From JAWHQP01 sp032586195 (GTDB taxonomy: Bacteria > Pseudomonadota > Gammaproteobacteria > Enterobacterales > Pasteurellaceae): 64,000 nucleotides of DNA. The stretch lies in contig JAWHQP010000004.1 in the NCBI GenBank assembly GCA_032586195.1, positions 124,001 through 188,000 of the forward strand, written 5' to 3'. The position numbers and the translations under genes are program-made. Below, one piece after another: positions 37,805 through 47,242 of this stretch; position 1 is the stretch's first letter; the number at the start of each line of letters is the position of its first letter. The notes under the pieces are model-generated. The model searched no databases and had not been told where the DNA came from. It saw only the letters and a list, made by a program, of their open reading frames with translations.

Positions 37805-38539
37805 GTGGAAAATAAAATTAATACGAGAATTCAACGGTTAGAATTTTTACTGAAACAAATGGATAAGCTGCATTTACGCGATGCGGCAGAAATTCTGAAT
37901 GTATCTGAAATGACTATTCGTCGTGATTTGAATTCCGCCGCATCTTCTTTGGTTTTACTCGGTGGCTATATTGTGCGCGATCCTCAGTTACGGCCGAAGG
38001 AACAATATCTGATTCTCGAACAGCAGAATAAAAATATTGCGGAGAAAATGCAGGTGGGAAAAACGGCGGCAAATCTGGTGGAAGAGGGAGACGTTGTTTT
38101 CTTTGATTGCGGTTCGACCGTTCCTTTTATTGCTTCCCAGATTTCGGATTCCATCAAGTTCACCGCAATTTGCTGCTCAATTAATACTTTTGGTGTGTTA
38201 CAGGATAAACCTAATTGCCATCTTATTTTGTGCGGCGGTGATTATTCGCGGGAAAATTCTTTTTTTACGCCGATACAAAATCACTCGGTATTGGATGCCA
38301 TTTGCACCACTAAGGCGTTTATTTCCGCCGCGGGGATTGATGCGAAACAAGGCGTAACATGCTTTCACCCGAGTGAAGCCCGCACCAAATTAAAAGCGAT
38401 GGACAAAACCCAACAGCGCATTCTGGTGGTGGATCATACTAAGCTCAATAAGGTTTACCAAGCATATATCGCTTCTCTGGATCAATTCGATAACGTCATT
38501 TGTGATCAGGATATATCGGTGACGTTATCCAAACCGTAA
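37805..38539 (+). CDS. deoR: DeoR repressor of deoxynucleoside catabolism
   Basis: A 244-residue DeoR regulator. HTH: DKLHLRDAAEILNVSEMTIR then RDLNSAASSLVLLGGYIV, almost the E. coli DeoR pattern. The sensor domain carries FFDCGSTVPFIASQI, ICCSINTFGVL, CHLILCGGDYSRENSFF and LVVDHTKLNKV, which binds deoxyribose-5-phosphate in DeoR. I chose GTG 37805, seven bases after GGAGA; GTG 37802 is the alternative. It is co-transcribed with deoC, the enzyme that removes its inducer. Confidence 0.88.
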   Translation: MENKINTRIQRLEFLLKQMDKLHLRDAAEILNVSEMTIRRDLNSAASSLVLLGGYIVRDPQLRPKEQYLILEQQNKNIAEKMQVGKTAANLVEEGDVVFFDCGSTVPFIASQISDSIKFTAICCSINTFGVLQDKPNCHLILCGGDYSRENSFFTPIQNHSVLDAICTTKAFISAAGIDAKQGVTCFHPSEARTKLKAMDKTQQRILVVDHTKLNKVYQAYIASLDQFDNVICDQDISVTLSKP

Positions 38540-38546
38540 ATAAAAA

Positions 38547-38573
38547 GCGGAATCCGCAACACGCGTATTCCGC
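38547..38573. terminator. Bidirectional terminator between deoR and scrB
   Basis: GCGGAAT-(13 nt)-ATTCCGC lies between the convergent deoR and sucrose hydrolase genes. Confidence 0.65.
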
Positions 38574-38591
38574 CATTGTGATCAATGCAAT

Positions 38592-40046
38592 TTATTTATA
38601 ATAAATCGTTGCCGGATATCCCACCTCAAGTTGCAAAGTGCGGTGTGATATCAGCGAGTTTTTACGGTTCGCAATAAAAAATCTTGAGGTCATCGCTTTT
38701 TCGCCCTGATTAAAGAAAATTTCTGCGATAGAACGATCAAAGAAAATTTCCACTTGGCGTAGGTTCGTGATTTCGCAATAGCGTTTATCGCTAAATTGTG
38801 CCATCAGTTCCGTTTGTGCCGTGCGGGAGCGGTCAAGGCAGATTTTTTCGCCGTCATAGTTTAAACTCAGGGTCTGCCCTTTTTCATTGGTGAATAGATC
38901 AAGTCGGAACGGCTGATTTTCGGCATCAAATTTCAGATAGGCGCGATCTAAATCCGCAATATCCGTTTCATGCCGTGCGGAAACGGGCTGAAGTGCGGTG
39001 AGATGTTGATAAATTTCCGTAATCGGCTGCTGATATATCTGATTGCCTTGCAAGCGCAGTGCGCGCGGCATGGTGAGCATAGAATGCCATTTATATTGAT
39101 CGGTCGGATAGGTTAAATCGGGTAATCCGCACCATGCCAGCATTATGGCTCGTTCGCGATTTTCAAGACCGGCTACCGTTTGCGGAGCATAGAAATCGAA
39201 TCCTTGATCCAGTTCGGCAATCCGTTCCGCCGTAAAGGTAAGCTGATCTAATCGGCCCAAGGCGTAGGTTGCATGATAATTATTCTGAAACTGATGGTGT
39301 TCCCGCGGTTTACCTTGCGGCGACCAAATAAACAGATTTTTCTCACCGATTTTAAGTAAATCGGGGCATTCCCACATAAATACATGATGATTGTCAAAGG
39401 CGGTCAGCTGCAATTCTCCCAATAAACGCGGTTGAGCTTCAAGATTATCCATTTCAAACACAATTGCCGTGCCGGTCAGATTTTCCCGTTGCGCACCGCA
39501 CACGAAGCGGATTTTGCCTTCTTGGCTGAAGAAAGGTTTGGGGTCGCGCACATGTTCGGTGTAGCCTTGCGGAGCGTTTTCGATTAACGGACGTTTGCTC
39601 AATAGGTTGCCGTTCAGGTCAAAGACTGCGAGATTCTGATAGGGAACCCGCCGATTATCGCTCGGACGGCGGGTGTTGCCCGTATAAAAGGCGGCGATTT
39701 TATCGCCCACTAATAATGCTCCGCCCGAATAACAACCGTGACTTTCAAACGGTTCATCGGGAATAAGATCCTCGGCGGAATCGAAACGGATAAAATCCCG
39801 GGTGATAAAATGCTTCCAGTGTTTCATGCCGTGGATGGCATCGAAAGGAAACCATTGATAGAAAACATGGTATTTTTCGCCGTCGAAAATCAGACCGTTC
39901 GGATCGTTTAATAACCCCGTGGACGGAGCAAGATGATAAACCGGACGAAAATCTCGGTCTTTTGACACCGCACTTTGTACCTGCTCTAGTTCGCCCGACA
40001 CGGCGGCGAGAATGCTTTTGTATTTGCCGTTGTTGAAGATGATCAT
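38592..40046 (-). CDS. scrB: Sucrose-6-phosphate hydrolase (GH32)
   Basis: A cytoplasmic GH32 beta-fructosidase that splits sucrose-6-phosphate into glucose-6-phosphate and fructose. It is ~484 residues. The nucleophile Asp lies in STGLLNDPNGLIFDGEKYH, the transition-state Asp in EHVRDPKPF and the acid/base Glu in FMWECPDLLKIG; FDFYAPQT is also diagnostic. There is no signal peptide. ATG 40046 (MIIFNNGKYKS) is preferred over an upstream extension, though its ribosome site is weak. It lies 75 bp after the fructokinase gene on the same strand. Three USS copies lie inside. Confidence 0.9.
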   Translation of the reverse strand: MIIFNNGKYKSILAAVSGELEQVQSAVSKDRDFRPVYHLAPSTGLLNDPNGLIFDGEKYHVFYQWFPFDAIHGMKHWKHFITRDFIRFDSAEDLIPDEPFESHGCYSGGALLVGDKIAAFYTGNTRRPSDNRRVPYQNLAVFDLNGNLLSKRPLIENAPQGYTEHVRDPKPFFSQEGKIRFVCGAQRENLTGTAIVFEMDNLEAQPRLLGELQLTAFDNHHVFMWECPDLLKIGEKNLFIWSPQGKPREHHQFQNNYHATYALGRLDQLTFTAERIAELDQGFDFYAPQTVAGLENRERAIMLAWCGLPDLTYPTDQYKWHSMLTMPRALRLQGNQIYQQPITEIYQHLTALQPVSARHETDIADLDRAYLKFDAENQPFRLDLFTNEKGQTLSLNYDGEKICLDRSRTAQTELMAQFSDKRYCEITNLRQVEIFFDRSIAEIFFNQGEKAMTSRFFIANRKNSLISHRTLQLEVGYPATIYYK

Positions 40047-40121
40047 AATTACTCTGAGCGTATGCAATACGCCCTGCCATAGTTGATAAACGTAAAGCGC
40101 ACATGCTGTGCGCTCTGGAAA

Positions 40122-41048
40122 TTATTCCGCTAAAAACGCCTGTAATTCGGCCTGATTAGGCAATGCCGCCATAGCGCCTTTAGCCGTGCAGGCTAAGGCT
40201 CCGCTGGCATTGGCCTGACGGATGATTTGCTCCAGCACGTCGATTTGCCGCCAGTCGTTCGGATGATAGGAAAGCCCGGCCAGAAGCCCGCTGACAAAGG
40301 CATCGCCCGCACCTGTGGTGTCCACCGGCTGCAATGTTTTACCCTTTACCGTCGCTTTGCGGCCGTTCAAGTGATACAGAGCGCCGTCTTTGCCCATGGT
40401 GACAATAATCAGTTTTTCAGGGTAAAGCGCGGTGATTTTATCAAAGGCTTTTTCCAGGCTTTCCGTTTCGGTCAATAGGGTTAATTCCTCTTCGGAGAAT
40501 TTCAGCACATCGGCTAACGCCACTGCTTGCATTACTACGGTTTTCATTTCCGCCGGACTGTTCCATAGGCTTTCGCGCAGGTTCGGATCGAAAGAGAAGA
40601 AACCTTTTGCCGCTTTAATGCGGCGTATTGCTTCAAAAGTCGTTTCACGGGACGGATTGTTGATTAGCGCGATGGAACAGCAGTGCAGCCATTCGCCGGC
40701 ATTAAAATGCGGTAAATCCGATACTTGCAGAAATTGATCCGCACTAGGGTTCACCATAAAGGTAAAACTGCGCTCGCCATTATCCAATCCCACTACTGAA
40801 GTAGAAGTGCGGTGTTCAGGATCAAGAATCATGTGATCCGTATTTACCCGTTCTTTTTGTAGAGTTTGTTTCATGAATTCGCCGATAGGATCCTTGCCCA
40901 CACGACCGATAAAACCGGCGGGCACGCCTAAACGGGTCACACCTACCGCCACATTGGCGGGAGCGCCTCCTGCACATTTTAAGTAATGGTATTCGCCGTC
41001 GGGAATCAGATCGACTACGGCATCACCCGTCACCCAGATTTTATTCAT
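40122..41048 (-). CDS. scrK: Fructokinase (PfkB family)
   Basis: A ribokinase-family sugar kinase, 308 residues, that would phosphorylate the fructose released by the downstream hydrolase. The first signature is KCAGGAPANVAVGVTRLG, and FIGRVGKDPIGEF follows. The catalytic signature is DTTGAGDAFVSGLLAGL, with the anion hole and base Asp in GAGD. The start follows GGAGGAAAT. Neither a sucrose PTS gene (scrA) nor scrR is in this cluster. Confidence 0.9.
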   Translation of the reverse strand: MNKIWVTGDAVVDLIPDGEYHYLKCAGGAPANVAVGVTRLGVPAGFIGRVGKDPIGEFMKQTLQKERVNTDHMILDPEHRTSTSVVGLDNGERSFTFMVNPSADQFLQVSDLPHFNAGEWLHCCSIALINNPSRETTFEAIRRIKAAKGFFSFDPNLRESLWNSPAEMKTVVMQAVALADVLKFSEEELTLLTETESLEKAFDKITALYPEKLIIVTMGKDGALYHLNGRKATVKGKTLQPVDTTGAGDAFVSGLLAGLSYHPNDWRQIDVLEQIIRQANASGALACTAKGAMAALPNQAELQAFLAE

Positions 41049-41074
41049 ATTTCCTCCGACATGATCAAAAATAA

Positions 41075-41097
41075 AAGGGCGTATAACGAACGCCCTT
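41075..41097 (-). terminator. Terminator after tyrS
   Basis: On the minus strand AAGGGCGT-loop-ACGCCCTT is followed by TTATTTTTG, six bases after the tyrS stop. Confidence 0.8.
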
Positions 41098-41102
41098 GAA
41101 TA

Positions 41103-42290
41103 TTATTTTACCGTGACACGGGCAAATTTACGTTTGCCCACCTGGTAAACGAACGTACCTCGTTGTGCGTTTGATTTTACTTCATCCGCTTTTTTACCGT
41201 CAATCTTCACGCCGCCCTGCTGTGCGGTGCGAATGGCTTCGGAAGTGGAGGAAACCAAGCCCGCTTCTTTTAATAAAGTGGCTAAACCGATCTCGCCTTC
41301 AAAGGTGAATTCCGGCATTTCATCAGGCATTGCCCCTTTCTGGAAGCGGTTGATAAATTCCTGTTCGGCGGCGTTCGCATCATCTTCGCTGTGAAAACGG
41401 GTGATAATTTCTTTCGCTAATAGCATTTTCACATCGCGCGGATTGCGGCCTTCTTGCACTTCCTGTTTCAACCGGGCAATTTCGCTTAACGGACGGAAAG
41501 AAAGCAGATTGTACCAATCCCACATTAATTCGTCGGAAATAGACATAATTTTGCCGAACATATCGGATGGCGCGTCGGTGATACCGACGTAATTACCCAA
41601 AGATTTGGACATTTTTTTCTCACCGTCCAAGCCCACCAGCAGCGGCATGGTTATCGCCACCTGTGGTTTGAATCCATGGGATTTCTGTAATTCGCGACCC
41701 ACTAACAGGTTGAATTTTTGGTCCGTGCCGCCTAGTTCCACATCCGCTTGCAAATGCACGCTGTCATAGCCCTGTAACAGCGGATAAATAAATTCGTGAA
41801 TGGCGATAGGTTGCTGGTTGGCAAAGCGATTTTTGAAGTCATCACGTTCCAGCATTCGGGCTACGGTATAGTTGCTGGCAAGGCGAATCATCCCTTCCGT
41901 GCCTAATTGGCCCAACCATTCGGAATTAAACACGATATGGGTTTTAACCGGATCCAGAATTTTAAAAATCTGTTGTTTATAAGTTTCCGCGTTACGCAAT
42001 ACGTCTTCACGGCTGAGCGGCGGGCGGGTTTTATTTTTACCTGACGGATCGCCGACCATGCCGGTGAAGTCACCGATAAGGAAAATCACTTCGTGACCGA
42101 AATTCTGGAACTGGCGTAGTTTATTTAATACCACCGTGTGGCCTAAATGGATATCCGGCGCGGTAGGATCGGCACCGAGTTTAATTTTCAACGGACGGTT
42201 TTCTTTTAGCTTTTCGATTAAATCTTGTTCGGAAAGAATTTCATCAACACCGCGCTTTAGTTCCGCGAGAACAACATTGATATCACTCAT
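41103..42290 (-). CDS. tyrS: Tyrosyl-tRNA synthetase
   Basis: A class I synthetase that charges tRNA-Tyr. It is 395 residues, the length of the Haemophilus-type TyrRS (TyrZ-like branch, shorter than E. coli TyrS at the catalytic end). The HIGH motif is HLGH (residues 48-51) and the KMSKS motif lies in [34 protein letters not shown] binds tyrosine. A C-terminal S4-like RNA-binding domain ([18 protein letters not shown]) is present. The start follows CAGGAATACACA. A short orphan transcript unit lies upstream at 42403-42540. Confidence 0.96.
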   Translation of the reverse strand: MSDINVVLAELKRGVDEILSEQDLIEKLKENRPLKIKLGADPTAPDIHLGHTVVLNKLRQFQNFGHEVIFLIGDFTGMVGDPSGKNKTRPPLSREDVLRNAETYKQQIFKILDPVKTHIVFNSEWLGQLGTEGMIRLASNYTVARMLERDDFKNRFANQQPIAIHEFIYPLLQGYDSVHLQADVELGGTDQKFNLLVGRELQKSHGFKPQVAITMPLLVGLDGEKKMSKSLGNYVGITDAPSDMFGKIMSISDELMWDWYNLLSFRPLSEIARLKQEVQEGRNPRDVKMLLAKEIITRFHSEDDANAAEQEFINRFQKGAMPDEMPEFTFEGEIGLATLLKEAGLVSSTSEAIRTAQQGGVKIDGKKADEVKSNAQRGTFVYQVGKRKFARVTVK

Positions 42291-42402
42291 TGTGTATTCC
42301 TGTTTGGAGTTGCATAGTAAAGAGAGTTAGCATTATAGTGATTATTAGACAAATGAAAAGCTTGCGGCGGTTTTTTGTTGGCAATATCGCTGAATTTGAG
42401 CG

Positions 42403-42479
42403 AAAAAAAAAGGCATTTCCGTTGTGGGGGTGAAAATGCCTGAAGTGTTGGAGTGATTATCTATTATTGTTTGAATGGT
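42403..42479 (-). ncRNA. Candidate Fur-regulated small RNA (~75 nt)
   Basis: The minus strand of the tyrS-sfsA spacer has a complete small transcription unit. TTGACA (42507-42512), a 17-bp spacer and TATCAT (42484-42489) give a start near 42479. An intrinsic terminator follows (AGGCATTT at 42434-42441 pairing with AAATGCCT at 42411-42418, then 8 T). No coding frame longer than a few codons exists. The terminator loop TCACCCCCACAACGG is C-rich and unpaired, able to pair with ribosome sites. Two Fur-box-like sequences cover and precede the promoter. A RyhB-like iron-sparing role is inference. A Fur-controlled sRNA (HrrF) is known in H. influenzae; I cannot tell whether this is the same gene. 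Confidence 0.65.
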
Positions 42480-42483
42480 TCAC

Positions 42484-42502
42484 ATGATAATGGTTCTCAT
42501 TT
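42484..42502. promoter_or_regulatory. Fur-box-like site overlapping the sRNA promoter
   Basis: ATGATAATGGTTCTCATTT closely follows the Fur pattern (GATAATGAT/ATCATTATC). It covers the -10 and most of the -10/-35 spacer of the minus-strand promoter. Confidence 0.7.
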
Positions 42503-42517
42503 GTGATGTCAACATTT

Positions 42518-42536
42518 AAATGAAAATAATTCTCAA
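42518..42536. promoter_or_regulatory. Second Fur-box-like site
   Basis: AAATGAAAATAATTCTCAA sits just upstream of the -35 hexamer of the small-RNA promoter, 16 bp from the first box. It touches the end of sfsA. Confidence 0.6.
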
Positions 42537-42539
42537 AAA

Positions 42540-43289
42540 TTAAAATTTTAACGGAACGCTTGTCTTCAGGCTTAATCCGACCGGCAAAAGTGCGGTGTCG
42601 AAATTTGGTGTTTTTACCGTTTGCGGGGCAAATTCAAATTTGCCTTTATAGGCATAAACCTCTACACCCTGCCGCATGGCGGCTCGCAATAATTTATCGT
42701 ATTCGGGATCGATATCTTCCGCGGTTTTGAAGCAATCGAAACCGTTATGTAAGCCTGCAAACAGCACCACCGCACGATACCCTTGTTTTTTCATGGCAAG
42801 CAGTTCACGCACATGCTTTTGTCCCCGGCTGGTCACCGCGTCTGGGAACATGCCCACAGTGTCTTTTACTAATGTAATGGATTTCACTTCCACATAACAG
42901 TCGGGCAGATCGTTACCTTTCAGCAGAAAATCAATGCGGCTATTTTCTTCGCCGTATTTGACTTCGGGCAGAATCTGATCGTACATGGCAAGTTCCTTAA
43001 TCCGCTTATGCTGCAATGCCTCAAAGACCAGCTGATTGGAGCGATGAGTGTTGATGCACACTATATCGCCGTTCGCCAGCTGTGTCAGTTCCCACGAGAG
43101 CGGATATTTGCGGGTATCGCTCTTGGAATCGGAATACCAAATAATATCGCCGGCGGAACCGCAGCCTGTCATGGCTCCGGTATTGGCGCAATGAATGGTA
43201 CCGGTTTCGCCGTTCGCCAGCTCGACATCGGCGAGAAAGCGTTTATAGCGGCGAATCAGTCGGGCGGGTTGTAACGGGGGAAATTGCAT
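42540..43289 (-). CDS. sfsA: Sugar fermentation stimulation protein homolog
   Basis: A 249-residue Sfs[24 protein letters not shown] is the N-terminal OB-like part (seen as [10 protein letters not shown] and CANTGAM). The nuclease-like C-domain has [38 protein letters not shown] and [10 protein letters not shown]. The biochemical function is not firmly established; it has been linked to DNA binding and maltose gene expression in E. coli. ATG 43289 was chosen (AGGA nine bases upstream, family start [20 protein letters not shown]). Confidence 0.93.
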   Translation of the reverse strand: MQFPPLQPARLIRRYKRFLADVELANGETGTIHCANTGAMTGCGSAGDIIWYSDSKSDTRKYPLSWELTQLANGDIVCINTHRSNQLVFEALQHKRIKELAMYDQILPEVKYGEENSRIDFLLKGNDLPDCYVEVKSITLVKDTVGMFPDAVTSRGQKHVRELLAMKKQGYRAVVLFAGLHNGFDCFKTAEDIDPEYDKLLRAAMRQGVEVYAYKGKFEFAPQTVKTPNFDTALLPVGLSLKTSVPLKF

Positions 43290-43451
43290 GTTTAAAGTTC
43301 CTATCAAGTTAAAAAAAACGAGGTGTCATTTTAATAAAAATTCAATGTAAAAGCAGAAATTTATTCTGTCTATTAAAATAATTGTCTTTTCCAACAAAAA
43401 AATCTTTTCAAAATTGCAGGTTTTAGTTTAAATTGAGAACCAGTTTGACTC

Positions 43452-43491
43452 TTGTCACATTAGGTCTTGATTGTATGGTAAACGTTTGCGT
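43452..43491 (+). promoter_or_regulatory. pntA promoter region with PurR-like operator
   Basis: The 16-mer at 43476-43491 reads on the minus strand ACGCAAACGTTTACCA, which matches the PurR box ACGCAAACGTTTTCNT in all but the last bases. It overlaps a possible -10 (TATGGT, 43474-43479) with TTGTCA 16 bp upstream. Arms CTTGATTG/CAATCAAG flank the site (43466-43501). Confidence 0.6.
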
Positions 43492-43532
43492 TTCAATCAA
43501 GTGAATAAATCAACTGATTTGAAGGAAACATT

Positions 43533-45065
43533 ATGTTAATTGGTGTACCTAGAGAACTGCTTGATAATGAAACTCGCGTGGCGGCAACGCCAAAAACGGT
43601 TGGACAGATCTTAAAACTTGGGTTTGAAGTGATCGTTGAACATGATGCGGGTTTCAAAGCAAGTTTTGAAGATGATGCATTTGCCAAAGCGGGTGCGACT
43701 GTCGGCGATCAGAAAGCGGTCTGGGCGGCAGATATTATTTTTAAGGTAAATCCGCCGACAGATGAGGAAATCGCCTTAATTAAAGAAGGTGCAACGCTTA
43801 TGAGCTTTATTTGGCCGGCTCAGCGTTCTGATTTAATGGAAAAATTATCAGCGAAGAAAATTAATGTGCTAGCCATGGATGCGGTGCCGCGTATTTCACG
43901 CGCCCAAGCTTTGGACGCGTTAAGTTCGATGGCGAATATTTCAGGCTATCGTGCGGTAATTGAGGCAGCAAATGCTTTCGGCAGTTTCTTTACAGGTCAG
44001 ATTACTGCGGCAGGTAAAGTACCGCCGGCAAAAGTGCTGGTTATCGGTGCGGGTGTGGCAGGTTTGGCGGCAATTGGCGCGGCGAATAGCCTTGGTGCCA
44101 TCGTGCGGGCTTTTGACTCCCGACCCGAAGTGAAAGAACAGGTAAAATCCATGGGAGCTGATTTCTTGGAAATTGATTTTCAGGAAGAAGGCGGCAGCGG
44201 TGACGGCTATGCGAAAGTGATGTCGGAAGAATTTAACCGCCGTGCAATGGCACTTTACGCGGAACAAGCCAAAGAAGTGGACATTATTATCACCACGGCG
44301 GCAATTCCGGGTAAACCGGCACCACGTTTAATCACCAAAGAAATGGTGGATTCCATGAAACCTGGCTCGGTGATTGTGGACCTGGCCGCGGCTACCGGCG
44401 GTAACTGCGAATATACCAAAGCAGGCGAGATTTTTGTCACTGAAAATCAAGTGAAAGTGATCGGCTATACCGACTTCCCGGCCCGTTTACCGACGCAATC
44501 TTCCCAGCTTTATGGTACTAACCTGGTTAACTTATTGAAATTGTTGACTCCGAATAAAGACGGTCAGATTAATATTAATTTTGAAGACGTGGTATTGCGC
44601 GGCGTCACTGTGATTCGTGACGGCGAAGTGACCTGGCCGGCCCCACCGATTCAGGTCTCCGCCCAACCGCAAAAAGTGACAACGGCGAAACCGGTGGAGA
44701 AAAAAGAAGAAAAACCGACCAATCCTCGCGTGAAATACGGTGTGATGGCGGTGATCGGTATTTTGTTCCTCTGGTTGGCTTCCGTTACCCCGGCGGCATT
44801 TTTATCGCATTTCACTGTGTTCGTGTTAGCCTGCGTTGTGGGTTACTACGTGGTGTGGAATGTAAGCCACGCTTTGCATACGCCGCTAATGTCGGTCACT
44901 AATGCCATTTCCGGCATTATTATCGTGGGTGCGGTATTGCAGATTGCCCAAGGCAATGGTTTCGTGAGCATTTTGGCGTTTATTGCGATTTTGGTAGCAA
45001 GCATCAATATTTTTGGTGGCTTCAAAGTGACGCAACGCATGCTTGCTATGTTTAGAAAAGGTTAA
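43533..45065 (+). CDS. pntA: Proton-translocating NAD(P) transhydrogenase, alpha subunit
   Basis: PntA with PntB transfers hydride between NADH and NADP+, driven by proton entry. It is 510 residues. The NAD(H) domain starts [20 protein letters not shown] and has the dinucleotide motif [20 protein letters not shown] and the mobile loop ([15 protein letters not shown]). A Lys/Pro-rich linker follows at ~380-400. Four transmembrane helices end the chain ([20 protein letters not shown] onward). It starts after GAAGGAAAC, 11 bp before pntB. Confidence 0.97.
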   Translation: MLIGVPRELLDNETRVAATPKTVGQILKLGFEVIVEHDAGFKASFEDDAFAKAGATVGDQKAVWAADIIFKVNPPTDEEIALIKEGATLMSFIWPAQRSDLMEKLSAKKINVLAMDAVPRISRAQALDALSSMANISGYRAVIEAANAFGSFFTGQITAAGKVPPAKVLVIGAGVAGLAAIGAANSLGAIVRAFDSRPEVKEQVKSMGADFLEIDFQEEGGSGDGYAKVMSEEFNRRAMALYAEQAKEVDIIITTAAIPGKPAPRLITKEMVDSMKPGSVIVDLAAATGGNCEYTKAGEIFVTENQVKVIGYTDFPARLPTQSSQLYGTNLVNLLKLLTPNKDGQININFEDVVLRGVTVIRDGEVTWPAPPIQVSAQPQKVTTAKPVEKKEEKPTNPRVKYGVMAVIGILFLWLASVTPAAFLSHFTVFVLACVVGYYVVWNVSHALHTPLMSVTNAISGIIIVGAVLQIAQGNGFVSILAFIAILVASINIFGGFKVTQRMLAMFRKG

Positions 45066-45076
45066 GGAGAAAACAG

Positions 45077-46531
45077 ATGTCAGTTGGTTTAGTCCAAGCC
45101 GCTTATATTTTAGCGGCGTTACTTTTCATTATGAGTCTGGCGGGTCTTTCTAAACATGAAACGGCGAAAGCAGGTTGTTGGTATGGTATCGTAGGGATGG
45201 CGATCGCTTTAGTTGCGACTATTTTCGGTCCGCATACGGAAGGTCAATTCTGGATTCTTATAGCGATGGCAATCGGCGCCGTAATTGGTATTCACCGTGC
45301 GTTGAAAGTGGAAATGACCGAAATGCCGGAATTAGTGGCAATCCTGCACAGCTTTGTCGGCTTGGCGGCGGTATTGGTCGGTTTTAACAGTTTCGGATTG
45401 CACGTTACGCCGGAGTTTGTTTCGCCTGAAGGTACTTATTTCATTTCAGAAGAAGCTCATAATGCGGCTAAAGCCGTATTTGATGCTGAGCAGGCTACCT
45501 TGGCGAATATTCACAATGTGGAAGTATTTCTGGGTATCTTTATCGGTGCCGTAACGTTTACCGGTTCCGTCGTGGCGTTCGGCAAATTACACGGCATGAT
45601 CAATTCCAAAGCGTTAATGCTGCCTCATCGGCATAAATTAAACCTTGCGGCGTTAATTGTTTCCGCTGTGTTAATGGCGATCTTCTTAAAATCACCGGAA
45701 AATATTTTCCCGGTATTGTTAATGACCGTAATCGCTCTCGCTTTCGGCTGGCACCTGGTGGCCTCTATCGGCGGTGCCGACATGCCTGTGGTTGTTTCCA
45801 TGCTGAACTCTTATTCGGGTTGGGCCGCCGCCGCTGCCGGTTTCATGCTGAACAACGACTTGCTCATCGTAACCGGTGCTTTAGTGGGTTCTTCCGGTGC
45901 CATTCTTTCCTACATCATGTGTAAAGCCATGAACCGTTCCTTCATTAGCGTTATTGCCGGCGGATTTGGTAATGATGTAGTGGCTTCATCCGATGAAGAA
46001 CAAGGTGAACACCGTGAAACGTCGGCGGAAGAGGTCGCCGAAATGCTGAAAAACGCCGGCTCCGTTATCATCACGCCGGGATACGGTATGGCGGTTGCTC
46101 AGGCTCAGTATCCGGTGGCTGAGTTGACTCAGAAATTACGCGATCGCGGTGTTAACGTACGTTTCGGTATTCATCCGGTGGCGGGTCGTTTGCCGGGGCA
46201 TATGAATGTGTTACTGGCGGAAGCGAAAGTGCCGTACGATATCGTATTGGAAATGGATGAAATCAATGACGATTTCGCCGATACCGACGTGGTATTGGTT
46301 ATCGGCGCCAACGATACGGTTAACCCGGCGGCAATGGAAGATCCGAACAGTCCTATCGCGGGAATGCCTGTATTAGAAGTGTGGAACGCCCAAAACGTCG
46401 TCGTGTTCAAACGTTCGATGGCGGTTGGGTATGCGGGTGTGCAGAACCCGTTATTCTTCAAAGAAAACACTCAAATGCTGTTTGGTGATGCGAAAGAACG
46501 CGTAAACGATATTCTAAACGCATTAAATTGA
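45077..46531 (+). CDS. pntB: Proton-translocating NAD(P) transhydrogenase, beta subunit
   Basis: The membrane and NADP(H)-binding subunit, 484 residues. About nine transmembrane helices fill the first ~270 residues ([40 protein letters not shown]). The NADP domain follows: [60 protein letters not shown] and [20 protein letters not shown]. It is co-transcribed with pntA and ended by the terminator at 46551-46579. Confidence 0.97.
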   Translation: MSVGLVQAAYILAALLFIMSLAGLSKHETAKAGCWYGIVGMAIALVATIFGPHTEGQFWILIAMAIGAVIGIHRALKVEMTEMPELVAILHSFVGLAAVLVGFNSFGLHVTPEFVSPEGTYFISEEAHNAAKAVFDAEQATLANIHNVEVFLGIFIGAVTFTGSVVAFGKLHGMINSKALMLPHRHKLNLAALIVSAVLMAIFLKSPENIFPVLLMTVIALAFGWHLVASIGGADMPVVVSMLNSYSGWAAAAAGFMLNNDLLIVTGALVGSSGAILSYIMCKAMNRSFISVIAGGFGNDVVASSDEEQGEHRETSAEEVAEMLKNAGSVIITPGYGMAVAQAQYPVAELTQKLRDRGVNVRFGIHPVAGRLPGHMNVLLAEAKVPYDIVLEMDEINDDFADTDVVLVIGANDTVNPAAMEDPNSPIAGMPVLEVWNAQNVVVFKRSMAVGYAGVQNPLFFKENTQMLFGDAKERVNDILNALN

Positions 46532-46550
46532 TTTCTCAGGATTGATCACA

Positions 46551-46579
46551 TAGCCTCAGCTTCGGTTGGGGCTATTTTT
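46551..46579 (+). terminator. Terminator of pntAB
   Basis: TAGCCTCAGC-TTCG-GTTGGGGCTA (10-bp stem with G-U pairs and a stable TTCG loop) followed by T5 lies 20 bp after pntB. Confidence 0.9.
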
Positions 46580-46648
46580 GGCCGTAAACTATTTACATAA
46601 TTGCGGGTCTTAGAGAATATTCGAATAGTGTTTATTGAAAGGAACATA

Positions 46649-47161
46649 ATGAAAAAATTACTCTTCACTCTCGTTTTAGCGTTCACCGGTCTTTATGCTA
46701 CGGCATCACCTTTATCTAACGCCGATCGGCATGCGATTAAGAATAAATTAACCCAGTTGGAAACCGCTTTTCAGCAAAAACAGTGGAATACGGTGCTGAA
46801 CGGTATGCCGCCGAAATTACTGGAACGTATGGCGAGCCAATCGGGCATGACACCCGAAATGATGCGGCAATCCCTGCTGGGGCTGGCGAGCGGTTATATG
46901 CAAGGGCTTGACGTGCAGTCTTACGGCTACCACCTTAATCAGGCCATTGCCGGAAAATCCGCCAGTCAACGAGATTATGCCTTTATTCCCGCCTATTATC
47001 GTGCTAGCCTAAACGGCAAACAGCATCAAGGCAGCCCATATATTTTGGGGATTGAGGATAATCATCAATGGTACTTTATTAGCTGGACCAACCAATTTAA
47101 AGATGCTGTCAAACAGGCATACCCCGATTTGGCCAATATCCCGGAGCCGGAAGCAAAATAG
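46649..47161 (+). CDS. Secreted protein of unknown function, 170 residues
   Basis: ATG 46649 behind GAAAGG gives signal peptide MKKLLFTLVLAFTGLYATAS. The mature protein is helical at first (RHAIKNKLTQLETAFQQKQW), then contains NGMPPKLLERMASQSGMTPE and a beta-rich C-half (YILGIEDNHQWYFISWTNQF). Charged, soluble and with no lipobox, it is probably periplasmic. I do not recognise the family. It stands alone between the pntAB terminator and an inverted USS pair. Confidence 0.7.
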   Translation: MKKLLFTLVLAFTGLYATASPLSNADRHAIKNKLTQLETAFQQKQWNTVLNGMPPKLLERMASQSGMTPEMMRQSLLGLASGYMQGLDVQSYGYHLNQAIAGKSASQRDYAFIPAYYRASLNGKQHQGSPYILGIEDNHQWYFISWTNQFKDAVKQAYPDLANIPEPEAK

Positions 47162-47171
47162 CCCGAATCGA

Positions 47172-47207
47172 CACCGCACTTTAGGCCGGCCCCCTCAAAG
47201 TGCGGTG
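47172..47207. terminator. Inverted USS pair terminator
   Basis: CACCGCACTTT (47172-47182) and AAAGTGCGGTG (47197-47207) form an 11-bp stem 10 bp after the secreted-protein gene. Confidence 0.8.
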
Positions 47208-47242
47208 CTATATAAGCGAGTTTTTTAAAGTGAGAATATATC

